Source of the DNA: Galerina marginata
Lineage: Eukaryota > Basidiomycota > Agaricomycetes > Agaricales > Galerinaceae
Direction of reading: 5' to 3'
Assembly (NCBI GenBank): GCA_023014335.1
Contig: JAECYW010000020.1
Location: 62,001-126,000, forward strand
DNA length: 64,000 bases
The position numbers were made by a program, and so were the translations under genes. Of this stretch, positions 35,301 to 47,797 are shown in pieces; position 1 is the stretch's first letter, and every line of letters begins with the position of its first letter. The notes beneath the pieces are model-generated. The model was given only the letters and a program-made list of their open reading frames with translations, searched no databases and was not told the DNA's origin.

Positions 35301-38300
35301 CCAATATCAGGCGAGGACTGACGATGTACGGTGAAGTGAGGAACTACCTTCATCTTGCGTACCAGCCTTTGGAAGTCGCCATTCGGAACCACGACGATAT
35401 CAGCAAACTCCTTGTCGCTCTCGGTGCTCCTGCGGATGTGGGTCTCATGCACTGCCTGTCGAGATACGCGCAGCCTCGCAGCCGGCGCACGGTCAGAGAA
35501 TGGGTCGACTATGCTCTTCTCTCCATCTCTTCCCAGATTGCGAAGAAGGACGCCGAGGAGCTCGTGGTTGTGGACACGCCCATGGCTGACGCGGAGGTCG
35601 AGCAGAAGAAGGGATGGAAAGAGTTCCACCAGACGTATTTGGATTGTATCACCTACCGCGACAACTTGAGTTTGAAGTTGGAAGAGGAACGCAAAGCCGA
35701 TGAAGCCAAACGTGCCAAGGAGGCTCGGGAGCGGCTGGAAGATATTAGGGATTTCCTTCGTGAACTGCAGAACGTCCTGAAAACACAAGACGGCAAACCT
35801 TGGAAAGAACTTTACCCGGAATTCGAAACCTTTGCTTCTCTGGATGTCGAGCCTTCATCAGGTGTATTCATGGCCAGACCGGGCCAGTCCACTGCGAAAG
35901 AGGGCCGGGACTACAGTTACGCATTCATCGTTTCCTCCGGATACAACAGACAGAATGTGCCAGAACATACGGTCAGCGCTTATGACGAACTTTACGAAGC
36001 CTGTTATTCGGGAGACAACGACAAAGTTCAACGGCTGTGTCTGCCTGTCGAAGGGCAAGGAGCGACTGCTATGCCGGGTTTGTCTGGCCCGTTGAATATC
36101 TCAGTCAAGATGATCGACAAGTCGATTTCGACTTATGATGTGACTGGTAAATCGTTGCGACATGAATATTGCAGTGAAGTGGTGGCTAATATGATTGTTT
36201 GGTTGAATTGTAGGTTATACTCCTCTCTTTGCTGCGCTTGCTGGACGCCGCTGGTCTACGGCCAAACTTGTTCTTGCGATTGCGACGGCGCAATATCATC
36301 CAGATAACGAAGAAGACAACATCAAGTTTGACACAGATGTCGACATGGGTGCGTCCTTTCCCTCTCTCATACTCACTCGACACAAGAGCCTTACATATCC
36401 TTCTCAGACGACGACTCGGATAACGAAAGCTGCGACTCCGATGATTCCGACATCACCGTCGAACGAAAGGAAATCAAGTTTGTCGACATCGCCACCAGGC
36501 CTTCAGCCGTGCAAACGGACGTGCACCCAAAGAAGATGCTAGAGCACCGGACCAACTGGCGGAAACCCCGCGGTGCCCCACCCGGCGGGATCAACATTAT
36601 GCAAGTAAACCCGTTGACGAAGGCAGTGGCAGAGCGCGATCTCGAAGCTTTTGTGCATATCGCCAACCTGTACGAGTCCCTTCCGCAGGCGGTGGAGCTT
36701 GGAACGGATGTTCTATCTGCTATTATGCAGCAAGACCAGCCCGACATCCTGGACGAGTACATCAGGCGCACAGGAGCTGGCATCGACGTCGCTGGGGCCA
36801 GAAAAGACTCTGGGTTGAAGGATGGAGAGGCCGAGTTGCAAGTCGCGACCAATGATTCGAACAGGATGTACCTGGGCCTCAACGTGCACGGGAAGAAGCG
36901 TATGGATCTAGCCAGCAAGAACGACCCGAACGCGGTTCATAACGACGAGAAAGCGCAAGTCCCGTTGGTTTGGCAAGCCGCGCGCGGAGCGGCCAAAGGG
37001 ATTTTATCCTACCTTGCCTCGGACCGTCCTCTCGTGGCGTACAAGTTCTTCGCCGCGTCGCACTCTGACGCCAAGGCCATTTGGTTCAGGAGGATGCTGG
37101 GTGGTAAGGACTCTTCAAAGGCATCTGGCGAACTGGAAACCCGTTTACCGGCTTGGTTGGGGTGGACTATCAGTCCTTTAGGCGAATCACCGCTTATTGC
37201 GGCAATTATGGCCAACGACCTCGAGATCGTGAAGTTGCTGGCGAAATTGGAACCAAGTTTGATTGCTCAGGCCTTGCAAATCAAGTGCGTCGTATTTCTT
37301 TTTTAGTTGTAAACTAGTGCTAACTATCTTTATTTTATTAAGGATCAAGTTCATCAACGTGAATGTCCTGCTCTTCGCCGTACGCAATCAATGCAACGCC
37401 AAGTTGATCGACTATCTGCTGTCGAGAAATGTTTCTCCTGCCGACCGGGACTCTAACAGAGGGTGCGTTGTGTTCTCTTCTTAATCTCGGCTCTGGTTGA
37501 TTTGCTTGCCATTTAGGTGGAATATCTACCATCACATTTGCGAGTTGAACAACGCCAAATTGTTGAAGCATTTCTTGAACAAGCTTCCGAAAGATGTCAA
37601 CGAAGCCCTGCTAGCACAACAATCCACTAAACGTCTTAACACTGTGCGTACCCTTTGTTCCTAGTTTCTAATATATCCAACAACAAGCTAATTCATCCCC
37701 TCCAGCCCTTCCACATCGCAGTAAAGAAAGGCCACAAGGAAATCGTCAAGATCCTCATCGCATACTCCAAATCCACCCTCCTCACACGAGACATCGACGG
37801 ACAAACAGCCCTCCACTGCGCAGTCAAGAACTTCCACGCCGACATCACGCAACAGCTGCTCCTCGCCGCGCCCGAGGCGCTCGTCATGGAGAACAGCGTC
37901 GGCAACACGGCCGGTGAGCTCGCTGCGCTGCTGGAGCTCACCCAGCGGATGCAGGAGTATTCGCAGCGGGATTATATATATGGGTTTGCGCCGGGTACGA
38001 TCCAACCGGACTCGAATGTGGATGTGCAGCCGGATAGGTTGGGCGAGGGGAATAAGGATAAGGTTGGGGAGGAGCTTGAGGCGGTGAGGGGAGTGGTTGG
38101 AAGGTTGGACGCGGGGAAGACGGGGTTGGGGGTTGGTGTTGTTGGGGAGTGGGTTGAGGAGATGGAGGGGAGGGTAAGGGTGTTCAAGGAGAAGAAGGAG
38201 AGGGAGAAAAAGGAAGAGGAGGAGAAGAGGAAGCGGAAAGAGGAGGAGGAGAAGAAGGCGGGTACTTTTATCACCCCGCTTCCAGCGGTTGACGTGAGCA

Positions 38301-38638
38301 ACGTGAAGGAGACCGTTCGACATATCCGCGACGCGTTGAAGACTCTTTCCATTTCCCACTCCGGCTCTTCAGGACACACCCCGCGCCACCTCATCCACCT
38401 CTTGGACGTTCAAAAATCCGTCAGCGCCACGCTCGCCAAGGTCGGAGGAGGAGGCTCAGAGCAGGAGGACGAGGATTCCGGATCGTATGGGCGTCATCGG
38501 ATGACTGGATATCGCAGGAAGAAGAACCGCGTGCTTGGGGGTGAGGGCGAGTTGGATGCGGAGGAGGATGAGGATAGAAGGGCGAGGAGGATGAGCATGG
38601 TGTTCCAGTTTATACCGGTTGGGGGGGATGCCTACTAG
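32336..38638 (+). CDS. Large ankyrin protein with nucleotidyltransferase-like N-terminus
   Basis: About 14 exons, roughly 1,820 residues. Clear joins include 32336-32881, 32933-33029, 33082-33186, 33236-33696, a 16-nt exon at 33754-33769, and 33819-33910. The last exon ends at 38638. The N-terminal third has NNVVAAGGSVLACLTP, then SDVDLFLWGL and YPYRSVQIVLRLYQSP, and later MTRRSPSYEVRLAKYSRRAF. The GG...SDxDLF pattern resembles the pol-beta nucleotidyltransferase fold (inference). A Cys cluster follows, CLEDCCENCPKP. Ankyrin repeats start at about 34180 (GRTSLHVAI, GRSPLHLAAQ) and continue through 34990, 36230, 37180 and 37700-37900 (GQTALHCAVKN). A long acidic insert lies at 34540-34740, and a Glu/Lys-rich coiled coil at 38150-38260. 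Probably an intracellular scaffold. Enzymatic activity is unproven. Confidence 0.85.
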
Positions 38639-40162
38639 CTAGTCTGGTATTGGATTGGAGTTGATAACTGGAGATGGATGAGTTCTTGATTTGTACTTTT
38701 ATGTGATATCACGATTGCCTGTGTACTTTTTTCCTTGAATTTTATGCCAAGATGGCAATGGAACTAATGTTACACTGAGAGTTAAAACTCAAATGAAGAT
38801 TCTTAGCCTCACCTTAGGGCAGTGCAAACTACACGATAATTCTTGATAATTCAATGACTTTGATATGGCTATGGCACATATATTGTAACGTAATTCAAAG
38901 TACACATGTTGGCCTATTTTCACGCGTGTTCATTCTGATTTTACAAAGTTCACGTTCACGCACCTTCCTTCCGAGTTGGGGTACTACCAAAAGAATCGGA
39001 GGAATAGCCGTTTTTGGAATTAATTACCTTAATAGGACTCGGAGTGATTGCTACTTGCTTCGAAAAATCAGGACATAATTTGAGGATTTTTGGTGTTTCC
39101 AACACTAATCATGGGCTTGAGCGGAGATGAAAATCTTCGACTTGGATGCCTTAGAGCTATAATTGAGCCGACTGCACTTTACAAGTCTGAACATTACTTA
39201 GGAATCAGGATAGAGGCTATCATAGACTCGGAGAGTCGGAGAAGATTTTCCACCCTGTTGGATTCAAGGACCGACGGGCAGCTACCAGCTACCAAATATG
39301 AATCTGAGAATAAAAATGCGCGTCCTTTAATTTCTAACCAGCGTGACATTTTTTTTCCAAAAGAATATGCGAGAAACTTGACATTGGGCCCAAACGTACA
39401 CGAGGAGAGACGGAGTTATTTTATTATATATGTGCTGTACTTTCTTCAATCAAAATTTCAGGTAACCTTAACGGATCTGTCGCGAAGAAATTCCCCAATC
39501 ACAGCTGTATACTACTATCCGATTTTTGCAGGTGTTTGATCAAGTATTATGCAACTGCTTATCGATATCCTCCTGTCCTAAAACTTGGCCAGAATATGGG
39601 GTTTTTCTTGTCTTCTATCTGACAGAATATCAAATTTATTCCCTAGAAAGTTATGGAGAGGCGACGACAACGGAGCCCTTCCGGTGCTCAAAAAAGCCGA
39701 ATCGAAGGTGCCAGGATCCTCTACCGGTTCTGTCACGATAAAACATTGACACCGCTAGTTTTTTGTAACATTAGACGGCGGAGGTCTGTATCTGCACGGC
39801 GATCTGATCCCATATATTATAATATATACATTTGTTAATCAAAAACACTCGAAAGACAGAGTAGGGACGGGCAGCAGTGCGTATATACCTTCAAGCATCG
39901 TCAGCTACGATATAGGCCAGCAAACACCAATATCTCAGTGAAGCGCAGACGCGCAAACCTTGCCTACGCCTCAGCCCCCATGACCCGCCTGCTGCTGTTG
40001 ACTCGAATCTCATGCGGCTGAGCGTATGTGCTGCTCACTTCCGATCAGATAGACGAGTTCGTTCGTCGCCACTTCCTTCTTCGTTCGTTCCTAGATCGAC
40101 CGACTGTCCCGAAGCTCCTCATCATTATCCTCAAACCAATAACCCCAGATTACAGCCCGGCT
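38639..40162. other. AT-rich intergenic region
   Basis: About 1.5 kb between convergent gene ends. The longest ORF runs from an ATG at 39111 to 39539 and has no recognised motif. Its surroundings are AT-rich, and I do not regard it as a gene. No repeats stand out. Confidence 0.4.
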
Positions 40163-41186
40163 TCAATCCTCATCAACCTCACCAGGATTGATACGCAGAA
40201 GGTACGAGCCGTCCAAAGCACCTAAGTCAACACGACAATAACAATAATAATCAGCGACCCAAGAAAAAAAACCCAAAGAGAGGGAGAGGGAGAGAAGAAA
40301 ACTGACGTCCGACATCCACGCCCGCGTGTTTTCCTCTATACGCCGATATCACAGGGCTGGGCGTGGCGAGGTACTCCGAGGGAGAAGTGGAGGAGGCCAT
40401 GGTCGTGGTGGAGGATGAGGGAGGGACTGTGTAGTGTACGACGCGGGAGGGGGTGGATAGTGGGGATTGGGCGTATGGCGCTGGGCCTGTTCCTGTTCCT
40501 TTTCCGTTTCCTGTTGAAGGTCCTGGTGTGGTTGAGGATTGGTGCAGGGCGATGGATGCGGAGGTTAGAGAGGAGGATGGGGAGAATGTGAAGGGTTTTT
40601 GCGGCTGTGGGCTTGACTGTGTAGGGAGAAGGGTGATTAGGTTAGGTTGGGTTGTTGGGTGAAAAAGAAAAATTACGAACGTTTGGAGAGAGGATTTTGA
40701 AAGCTCGTTTCGGTGTGCTGGTTGTGGGAGGCACGTTGGTCTTCGTCTTTGCGGGGGATGTTATATGGGGTAGCGGGGCGCGGGGGTATTTGATAGCGTA
40801 GATGGCTTCTAGGATGTTATACGCGAACAACGCGATTAGTGTCGTCTCTATAAAACCAAACGGCGTCGGGTTAACATCAGAACAAAAAAAGCAGAAACTG
40901 ATACACAAAACACACCTAAAACACACGCCCACTCCCAAACCCACTCCGTCGTCCACGCATGGTACCGATTGTCCGCGAAAAGCGTCCTCAGCGCTGTAGG
41001 CAGCGAAGGGACGGTCCCGGGAAGGAGGTAGGAGACGATGAAAGTGGTGATTAGGCAGAGCGCGTTTGTGCGGATGCGGTGGATGGCTTCTGCTTTGTGC
41101 GGCTTGAAGTGGTTGGTGATTGTTGTGACGGTTGTGGAGAGGAAGGATGGGGAGGATGAGCTGGGTTGAGGTTGGTTTGGTGGCAT
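40163..41186 (-). CDS. POM34: Nuclear pore membrane protein, POM34-like (NPCC family)
   Basis: Four exons: 41186-40916, 40847-40681, 40616-40307 and 40221-40163. They total 807 nt, giving 268 residues. After a Ser/Pro-rich start come two likely membrane helices: ALCLITTFIVSYLLPG in exon 1 and ETTLIALFAYNILEAIYAIK across the exon 1-2 junction. A basic segment KRAFKILSPN follows, then Ser/Thr/Pro-rich low complexity with PLSTPSRVVHYT, and the C-terminal GRALDGSYLLRINPGEVDED. Two helices followed by an R-A-F-K-I-L and STPSR tail is the layout of fungal POM34 / NPCC proteins, which anchor the nuclear pore in the nuclear envelope. The second donor (GTTCGT) is unusual. It is divergent from the NTPase gene, with 233 bp between starts. 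Confidence 0.68.
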
Positions 41187-41419
41187 TTTTGGGGTCTTGG
41201 AAGATCGTTAAGGACTTGACTTTGAAGCGAGATGAAGAGAGGTTTGTGAAATTCGCCGCGAGGTGGTGGTTGTGCAGTGGCACGTGCAAAGGAGCGGCGC
41301 GTTGGATCACGAGATATGTCAACTCCGACACGCGTCGCGTATAGGAGTTTCACTGTCTTAGACTTTGACCACAACTTGCTCATTCCCATCGTCTCTTTTT
41401 CCCGAAATACGCGTCGCCC
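41187..41419. promoter_or_regulatory. Compact divergent promoter
   Basis: Only 233 bp separate the ATG of the POM34-like gene (minus) from the first ATG of the NTPase gene (plus). Both promoters must lie here if the upstream NTPase exon is used. No TATA or operator sequence is obvious. Confidence 0.4.
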
Positions 41420-42112
41420 ATGGACCATATGCTTCCCCCAGATTCTCCGTCCCAGGACGTGACCCACGAAGGTCCTATGGAGTCCTTAGAGTTAGACGAG
41501 GAAACCCACCAGGCGATCCTATCTGATATCAGCGCCGCGGAAATAAACCTAAACACCCTCCGGGATGAAGATCTCGTCTTCCTCTTTGTGATTCCCGCAG
41601 TTATTAGAACTAGTGGCCACGAAGTGGATGAGATTCATATAATAGCCAGATCTGTTGAACTCCGGAAGGCTAACTTCTTGCAAGACACCGGGCTTGTCAA
41701 AAAATGTATGGAGGCGTATAACTCTCGGCGATATGGCCCCCTTAGATCGATGGGTGCGTGCGCTCGTCCCATTTCCTGCAATACGCCTCGCCAATGGACC
41801 CTATGCTTCCACCAGATGCTCTGTCCTTTCAAGATACGACGCCTATCGATCCCTTCGACGAGGAAACTCACAAGGCTATCCAATCCGATGTCGCCGCTAA
41901 TAAAGTAGACTTAAACACTGCCGACGACAGAGTCACCTCTACTTTTGTGCTGCGCGCAGTCATCAAAACTGGCGGCCACGAGATGAATCAGGCTCTTCTA
42001 CAGTCGGGATTTTTTAAAGTCTATAACCTCTTGGAAGACACCGGGCTTATCAAAAAATGTTTGGATGCATACAAGTCTCGGCGATATGGCTCCCTTAGGT
42101 GGCTTGGTGCGT
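41400..42112 (+). repeat. Tandem duplication of NTPase first exon (374-bp period)
   Basis: Two copies with start codons at 41420 and 41794. Each begins GCCCATGGACC or GCCAATGGACC, encodes MDxMLPPDxxS, then DEETHxAIxSD, EDTGLIKKCLDAY or similar, and SRRYG, and ends at a G|GTGCGTG splice donor (41753 and 42106). The 5' flank (TTTCC.GCAATACGC) is also duplicated. Protein identity is about half, so the duplication is old. Confidence 0.8.
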
Positions 42113-44976
42113 GATGCACTCCATTTACAACTAGGATTCATACCCACTCATCCACCTGTATCTTATCTTACTAGACGCCATTCGTGCACCACCATATGCG
42201 CCCAGCTACCGTGTTCAATACGACGAACCCGCATTCGTGGTTGACCAAGCCACCGTAGAAGGTCAGTCGTCGCTATCTTCATAAAAACCACAGCGCTCTT
42301 CTTACTATTGGCTCTCATCAGCGACCTTCAATTCCTGGCACGAGCCCTTCGTCGGCACCTCCCCCGATCTCGTGGAGCTCATATTGACCGACAACATGAA
42401 GACCCGCTCTCACTACGCACGGTACATCATGCATCTCCAGTCCTCAGGAACGGGAAAATCCCGCACCCACGACGAGCTTGCGAAGCGTATTTTATACATC
42501 CCCCTCAACCTCGCGCTCAAACCCTATTGTGCGTTTTTTCGAATTCGGTTTATAGTTTATAGACCTGATCCTTATCTTATTTACGTTATGGGCCAGCGTA
42601 CCCACCTGTTGACCCGGAAGTTCGAAGTTGGTTCGCGCACGGTGGTAATAGCCGAGGGCCCGGGCTACTCCAAGACCGATGCAATATATTCCTTTACGCA
42701 CTGTTGGTTACTACTCGAGAAAGGCTCTCTGAGATCATCGACGAAAATAGCGCTGAACTGGATGCCCTACGACTCGGAGGAGCCGGTACGGAACTTGAAG
42801 TCGAGAATGCAAAAAAGCGCATACAGTTGCTCGCATCTACATTTCGCCTGAAAATGGCGGAAGGCGGGACGTTTGAAAGCCATGGAATATATAGATCGTC
42901 GTTTTATGCCCAGGTTATTGAGATGGCACAAGAGGTGACCCGACTTTCGCTTTTCAAGTCATGTAATACAACTCGTCTAACGTGTTTTGTCCTCTTCTCT
43001 CAAGAACCTCAACAGAATCGCCCGTCTCAGAGACGAACCGCCGGACACTGGAAGCGCGACACGTGAACTCGGGAACGAAATAGGTGAGTCTTGCAAACAC
43101 CCACACTCTCCATCTCCAGCATACAGAGAGCTTCGAATACCAAGGTGACCTCAAATCCGTCGCCAACAAACTAGTATCCCTCCTCGACCCAGACGGGCTC
43201 TGTACTGAAAAACCGCTCATCGTCATGTGCTGGGACGAAGCCCACTCGCTAACTGCCGCCATCCCCTGTGTGCGGTGGACCCGTTTCTCAGAGCTGCTCC
43301 GCGCGTTCCACAAGATTAGGGAGTGTCCTGTCTTCCAAGTGTTTCTGTCTACGGATCTTCGGTTCGAATATGAGGCGGCGAAGTCTGTGCGCTCTTTGGC
43401 TTTGTCTTTGGCTTGGGCTTTGGGCTTGGCGAGCGGGAAGGCTGGGTTGACGTTTCCGCCGATCACTGAAGTCGGGTATGACGAGTTTGCTAGAACCGTC
43501 GATTCCACTCGGTCTTGGTCGCTGGCTGAGGTAGCTTCGACGAGCTATATCGCGCATCTTGGTCGGCCTCTGTGTGCATATCTCCTTGATTGTCTTGTTT
43601 TTCACTTACTGTATATGCGGCGTGTCTTGATTCTCAGATTCGCAACGCGGTACGACCACGGCGTAGAACACGTCAAGGAGAACATCGTCGAGTTCGCCCA
43701 GGAGAAGCTTCTATGCCGCAGACCAACCCCAGGTCGCAGGCTAGCCGCCTCGGAGACTCTAGCGTGCCTGACCCTCCGTCTCGGGCTGGACTTCACCCCG
43801 CCCAATGCCAATGGCCCCTGGTCGCTCGAGGACCGCGAAGCCGAGCTCACTCTCGTCGAACGGCACATGCGCATCTGTATAGCTGCCACATCCGGTCTAG
43901 CCCGGCTCGTCACGGCGTCGTCCTCCGAACCGCTTATGGCGGAGGCGGCGTATGAGACGATGAAGTGGTCTCTCAACCTCAAAGCCCCGCATGATGCTGC
44001 GCAGGCGCTTTATCAGCATGTTAGGGAGTCGAGGGTGGATGGGGGTGGGAGGGGGGAGGTTCTGGCGGGGCTGCTTTTGTTGCTTGCGAGGGATAGGGCT
44101 TTGGCTGTGCGCAGCTTGAGGGCGCCGAACTATGGGCTGCCTTGGACGCTGGAGAATGATGGTCGGGAAGGCCGGATTATCACTGTGCTGGAGTTTCTGG
44201 ACGCTCTCCTCCCGTCTGCTGCTGCGCGTGCTAGTGTTAGAAAGCAACTGCCGTCCCGGTATACCAAAGGACGCGGTGCGCAGACGCTGGAAGACGCCTT
44301 CAAGCGCGGTCGGATCTGGTTCAACCACTTCATCAAAGTCTACGACTCGGTCGTGGTGGACCAGGAATACCTCTGGGGCGTTCTCCTCCGCGGTGCAGCT
44401 GTCATCTGCGCGAGCAACCGCCGGGAGATGGATATTCTCATTCCTGTACTGTTCGGAAACCAAATGATGCCTAGATGTGTGTCTGCGGTTGTTGTGAAGG
44501 TGAGGATTGACGCGGACGACGGGCACACGGACGGTGTGCGGGAGGGGATTTTTGGGACGATGGATCCGTTTCAGAGGAGGTTATTCTCGGGAGGGGGGGA
44601 TGCGGTGTACCCGGTCATACGGATGGTGTTTGCGCTTCGCGCTGACGATTCAGAGGCGGGGGTCATACTGCGCGAGCTCCCCTCTCCACTAGCGCGCACG
44701 ATGGAAGTAGACTCGGACTCGGACTCGGACTCGGACTCGGACTCGGACTCGGACTCGGGATCAGACAAATACACCGCCTACGACATCTGGATCTCCGGTT
44801 TAACGCACGACTCGTACGGAGTCATCGAGAAAGGCCAAAATGGGTATTTCAAGAGGCTGCTCTCTCAGGTGTTGAGGAAATTTCAAGGTGACGGGGATGG
44901 GGATGGGGATGGGTATTGGGATAGCTTGCTTGGTGATGGTTATAGTCATCAGGAAATTGGGAAAATCCCGAATTAG
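41420..44976 (+). CDS. P-loop NTPase of Crinkler-associated type
   Basis: Exon chain: first exon (41420-41753 or 41794-42106), then 42175-42261, about 42321-42532, about 42593-42934, about 43006-43081 and the large terminal part from about 43130 to 44976. Walker A is SSGTGKSRTHDELAKR (about 42440), and Walker B plus the next residues are VMCWDEAHSLT (about 43225). A downstream sensor-like strand is VFLSTDLRF. The terminal part includes GRPL and a long helical region, then an acidic (Asp-Ser)n tract and a (Gly-Asp)n tract. The family, memory-based, is an Agaricomycete NTPase expansion linked to Crinkler/CR-type effector proteins. The gene lacks a nuclease domain that I can recognise. Around 43570-43640 an intron probably removes a hydrophobic run. 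Function is uncertain: regulatory ATPase or effector-like. Confidence 0.66.
44709..44760 (+). repeat. GACTCG hexamer microsatellite in coding sequence
   Basis: About eight units of GACTCG encoding alternating Asp-Ser inside the NTPase gene. A second repeat (GGGGAT units, about 44890-44912) encodes Gly-Asp near the C-terminus. Confidence 0.9.
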
Positions 44977-45010
44977 CAATATGATGTTCATGACCCCACT
45001 ATAACATTAT

Positions 45011-45525
45011 ACTGCCTCGACAACAGCTCATAGCCAATTAAATGCACACCGTAGGATGACCATGGCATTATCAATCAGATACAATATTGCTTCTGCAATG
45101 TCTGGTGATTAAAATATAGCAAGGAGATTGTAACTGTGTTGTGAAGTGGCTGTAATGTTCATAGGGGAATCATAAGATCGTACCGCCTCGAAGACAACTT
45201 ATAACCTGTTATATACACGCCGTAGGATTACCAGGGTACTATCAATTGGATAAAATATTAATTCTGTAATGTGAGATGATCAAAATACGGCAAGGAGATT
45301 GCAATTATGTTGTGAAGTGGCTGCAAAGTTCGTAGTGGGTTCACAATATCCTACCGCCTTGATAGCAACTCGTAACCTGTTAGCTGCACACTGTAGAAAT
45401 ATCAGGGTAATGTGCATCAGATACAAGATTGCTTCTGTAATGTGAAATAATTCAAATATGGTGACGAGATTGTAACTACGCTATGAAGTGGCTGCATGGT
45501 CCAAAGGGGATCACACTATCAACAT
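45011..45525 (+). repeat. Satellite A: three tandem copies, 171-bp period
   Basis: ACTGCCTCG/ACCGCCT anchors start at 45011, 45182 and 45353, exactly 171 bp apart. Other shared words are TAACCTGTTA, TTCTGTAATGTGA, AAGGAGATTG and TGTTGTGAAGTGGCTG. Copies are diverged by point changes but colinear. Non-coding, starting 35 bp after the NTPase stop codon. Confidence 0.9.
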
Positions 45526-45634
45526 CGGGTCCTGGATGCTCTACCTTTCATTATAATCCCAGCATAGAATTGTAGACCAAATATAAGGCAGATACAGTGT
45601 TGGAGTTTCACAGGCAAACGTGATACGCGCCGAC

Positions 45635-45772
45635 ATGCCACCAGGCCGCCAACCAATCCTTCAACAAAGCAGTAACTCAGCGGGCCTCCCTCCTCCGTTT
45701 TTTACAGCGGCTGGCATTACATTTGGTGCAATTGTAAATGGCGAAAATGCTGGTGGAATAGGCATGGGTTAG
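45635..45772 (+). CDS. Tiny ORF, 45 residues, unknown
   Basis: ATG to TAG, 45 residues, with a Gln/Asn/Ser-rich start and a Gly/Ala-rich, mildly hydrophobic second half (FFTAAGITFGAIVNG). No signal peptide is evident. It could be chance or an exon of a decayed gene. Confidence 0.15.
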   Translation: MPPGRQPILQQSSNSAGLPPPFFTAAGITFGAIVNGENAGGIGMG

Positions 45773-47797
45773 GTGAAACTAAGTATGAGCCATGTTAGGT
45801 AGGCGGAAATTGATACCATGGTTTGTTCAGGAAGTTTAAAGAGGACATATGAAAAGCGCGTGATTGACATCGACTCCATCTGGTATCCGACGGTCGACAA
45901 GGCTTGAGTGGATGGATTCTCCCTATGCGAGGTGCTTTTCGAGTGCGACCTGGATGACCTGTGGTATGCAAAAGGGCATAGAAGTTGTGAGAGGACGTTG
46001 AGGGTGAAGACGAAAGCGGAAACACCTTTTATGAAGCATGCAGATTGGAAAATGGGGGTAACAGTCAGCCGACGTGAGTCCTAGTTAACTGGCTGGACAG
46101 TTTGGTAGCCGGAAACAGAGGGACCATATTTGCAACAAAGTGTATTTATCAGCTAGATTTTGAGGGAAGAACGGGGCTAAACGCTCGCCAACAAACCCGT
46201 TATACTCTCATGCCCAATTGCGCCATTCCTTCCACCAACACCCCTCACTATGCTCAGCGGCAAGGCCTGCGGGTCTTCCTAGCGTTGATATTAGCACTAG
46301 CCGCAGCGCTGAGCCCATTCGAGTTCGCGGCAGAGTGGAAGGACCAGGGCGGCACGGACTGCTCCCTATCACGAGAGCATCAGAGGAGCTTGATGAGCCA
46401 TTCTTCAAAGTCCTGGGATGATGCAGTCGAGCGACTCGTACCAGATGTCCATGATGCATTCGTCTTGCTGTTTGTTAGAGGACTGCAAATTGGAGTTTTG
46501 GCAAACATTTCATCGGAAAATTTGAGGCCGAAGACTCACGACAAACACCACGCACTGATCTCTGTCGACCTACGGTAACATGAGTGTCACGGCATTATCC
46601 AATATCTGGACGTGGACTGCTCTTTGCATTGGCGATGCACAATGCCCCGGAGGACAACCATCCTTGTTGGAAAGCGAGGTGATATGTTAAGCGCGCTCGC
46701 AGACAGTGGCGGCAGTTCTGAATCATCGCTGGACCCCTTGCATTTGGAGTGGGACTAGGACCACCAGCGGGCAACGGATATCACGGAGGGTATAGGAGCG
46801 ACCGACGCTGCCTGCGGCACGGAAAGGTGTTAGAGGTTCTGTGTTGTGCTAATAAAATAAGTAAGGATCACATGCAGGCTAGAAACCTGAAAATATGCAC
46901 TCACTTTCCATCTTTCCCTCTTTTCATTCCTTTCTAGATTCGAACTTGGGTTAGGCCTCGCACCCATGGCTTCATCCGCCATCCGACCCGAACTTTTTGG
47001 GGAGCGCAGTGCGTCGTCTATTAACCAGCGGGCTCTGGCGTGACGATGCAGCCGCTGCCAGAGCGCTCTGTACGATTAAATCGCTTGCTTTGAGCATGCA
47101 GTCCCGTGCATGCCCTCTTGCAGTGCCAGTGACGTCGCCTGTTCCAATGACGGTCTTCTACGGGGCAGCGTCGTTGAGGTTGATACTGTCGCCTTCCTCC
47201 TCGAAATCTGTGAGCTGCACCCGGCTTGCCAACGATACGCAATTCCGGCGTCAGTTGAATGGGTTGGGAGTTAAGTTCGAGCTCGAGCTCGAAGCGAAAG
47301 ACAAAGCTGCTGCGATGAGGCAAGGCTGGCTCTTGCTGGGCAAGTCTGGTGCTGATACTTGTGGATGCGGTGGTGGTGTGGTATCGCGGGCGGCGGGGCG
47401 TCGTGGAGAGGTATGACGTTGATAGCGAAGGTGAGTGATGATGTGAGAAGTGGATGTATGCTGATGAGTGGGATGAATGGGACTGGGAATCGGGTGGAAT
47501 GGTGGATTGATGTGTTCTGTTTCTGAGCCTGGCGAGGCGGGCTCGCGGTCGTGGACGTGGACGTGGGTGCGAGGGTGTCTGAGCGGGATTGTGGTTGATT
47601 TGAATATTTCGTGTAGGGTGAGGATGTAGATGACGATGTATGAATGTTTGGCGTGCTCCGGCGCGCGGGCGACGGCGTGCACAGTTTTCAAGTTTGTCCA
47701 GAGCCTTGTGAGGTGATAATGGCGAGTACCAGAATTCGAGTAAGGCAGACGCCAGCGAGGCCATGGAACAGATGAAAGGAGAATGAATAGCGTAGTG

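Noticed and set aside
37688..38394. Long Leu/Pro-rich and Ser-rich minus-strand ORFs
   Set aside because: Antisense shadows of the Glu/Lys-rich coiled-coil exon of the ankyrin gene.
39090..39539. 149-codon ORF in AT-rich intergenic DNA
   Set aside because: No motif, no splice partners, and it begins at a non-ATG codon. The ATG version starts later, and the composition matches the surrounding intergenic DNA.
44997..45020. CACTATAACATTATAC as a CACTA-type terminus
   Set aside because: I found no inverted counterpart (TATAATGTTATAGTG) near the far side of the block.
45011..45525. CRISPR-like array
   Set aside because: Whole 171-bp units repeat with no conserved-repeat/variable-spacer pattern, and the genome is eukaryotic.
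46920..46990. tRNA-like GTTCGAATCTA word on the minus strand
   Set aside because: The T-stem does not pair, and no A-box or acceptor stem can be built around it.
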